Shown here in pieces: positions 5,727 to 6,341 of a DNA stretch of 6,341 bases. A program made the translations under genes and the position numbers. Under the pieces are notes generated by a model. That model was not told the DNA's origin. It did not search any database and saw only the letters and a list, made by a program, of their open reading frames with translations. The DNA comes from Candidatus Fermentibacteraceae bacterium. GTDB taxonomy: Bacteria; Fermentibacterota; Fermentibacteria; Fermentibacterales; JCC-6. Position 1 is the first letter of the stretch. Each line of letters begins with the position of its first letter. Where the stretch lies: positions 1 through 6,341 of the forward strand of contig JAUVJW010000123.1 in the NCBI GenBank assembly GCA_030596465.1, written 5' to 3'.

Positions 5727-6341
5727 TCAGGGAAGAGAATACTCTGTGATTATTGGCGATTTTTCACCGGATCCGCTTGCCAGTTTAAGCAGACAATCCT
5801 TCAGGGTGAAGAGATTCAACGGTTTATGCAGAAGGGCGGAATAGCCCTCTGCCTGAAATGCGTCAATATCTCCTGGCTTTATCTGAGAAGAACACATTAT
5901 CAGATCTGTTCTGTCACCTGTTACACTGCTGCGCATGATGAGTTTTGCCATTATTAGTCCATCATTTTCGGAAGAATCACCATCTAGAATGGCGATCTGA
6001 ATCGGATCACCACTCTCTGCAGCCTTTTTGAATACAACAAGAGCAGCAGCACGATCCGCCACCGCAAGAACCCGGCAACCCATGCTCTCAAGCATTTTTA
6101 GATATACACCCCGCAACTGTCTGTCGTTCTCCATGACCAGCACATGAATATCTTCCAGTGTAATTTCAGGTGTCATTTTTTCAGAAACACGCCTTTCGAG
6201 AGGTATAGTCAGCCAGAAAGCAGAACCGGTGTCAGGAATATCTTTACCATAAAATTCTCCACCAGTCGCCAGAGCAAATTCTCTGCAGGCTGCAAATCTT
6301 TTATCAAGCACAGGTAAATCTTCATTTGTAAAGAACTGACC
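5727..6341 (-). CDS. hybrid histidine kinase, C-terminal part (ATPase end plus receiver domain), cut by the window edge
   Basis: The open frame continues to the window's last base, so the 204 codons seen are only the C-terminal end. The GTG at 6311 is internal. Residues 1-49 are the end of a HATPase_c domain ('TGGEFYGKDIPDTGSAFWLTIPLE', like 'MGGRI…GSTFWFTLPLE' of kinases). Residues 65-187 are a receiver domain with phospho-acceptor D120 ('AILDGD'), S151 in place of the conserved Thr/Ser, and K173 ('LLHKPLN'). The acidic pair reads E71-N72 instead of two acids. The GxGL ATP-binding motif expected near residues 12-16 reads 'LDKRF'. No HPt domain follows the receiver. The role is signal transduction by phosphotransfer, with an unknown input. 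Kinase activity is doubtful unless the altered motif is tolerated. Confidence 0.85.
   Translation of the reverse strand, partial: GQFFTNEDLPVLDKRFAACREFALATGGEFYGKDIPDTGSAFWLTIPLERRVSEKMTPEITLEDIHVLVMENDRQLRGVYLKMLESMGCRVLAVADRAAALVVFKKAAESGDPIQIAILDGDSSENDGLIMAKLIMRSSVTGDRTDLIMCSSQIKPGDIDAFQAEGYSALLHKPLNLFTLKDCLLKLASGSGEKSPIITEYSLP

Noticed and set aside
1..6341. CRISPR arrays, transposase or integrase genes, riboswitches
   Set aside because: No regularly spaced repeats, no transposase or recombinase motifs in any reading frame and no recognisable riboswitch core were seen.

Overview
This is a bacterial window with seven protein genes, one tRNA and at least one decayed gene. Two proteins end, or once ended, in a secretion-tail domain of the Por-secretion / FlgD-like Ig type ('SPNPF…', 'VYDVSGRQI', 'SPGIYF' in the endonuclease; 'SLDIYSIGGRRVYS', 'LPPGLYTV' in a fragment). 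Such tails are typical of the FCB group and allied candidate phyla (Bacteroidota relatives, Cloacimonadota, Fermentibacterota, Fibrobacterota). I therefore infer an uncultivated FCB-type genome. This assignment is an inference and no marker gene here settles it.

Layout: (1) 30-104, tRNA-Glu(UUC) with encoded CCA. (2) 200-499 (+), a MntA-type minimal nucleotidyltransferase (antitoxin type), followed at an overlapping ATG by only a short possible HepT start. (3) 531-2273 (-), a 580-aa family A DNA polymerase with proofreading exonuclease but no 5' nuclease domain. (4) 2274-2449, a divergent promoter region. (5) 2450-3508 (+), a tandem-GNAT acetyltransferase. (6) 3509-3697 (-), an open fragment of a secretion-tail domain, directly abutting the GNAT stop. 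(7) 3736-4321 (-), a two-gene cassette: an Xre-type repressor and a four-helix membrane protein, with a consensus promoter and paired palindromic operators. (8) 4389-4544, no convincing feature. (9) 4545-5633 (-), a secreted endonuclease I with a C-terminal sorting-type domain and its own promoter. (10) 5727-6341 (-), the 3' end of a hybrid histidine kinase (degenerate ATPase end plus receiver domain), cut by the window edge.

The genes do not form one pathway. The units that work together are the Xre/membrane-protein cassette (self-regulated, translationally coupled) and, formerly, the MntA/HepT pair. The mix of an orphan antitoxin, a truncated secreted-protein tail, a self-regulating cassette and a stand-alone polymerase beside a tRNA suggests a region that has gained and lost pieces. 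No transposase, integrase, CRISPR array or strong intrinsic terminator is visible. I see no clear multi-gene novel defence or metabolic system. The most checkable oddities are the paired operators, the orphan MntA, the polymerase's altered O-helix, the degenerate kinase ATPase and the truncated sorting tail.
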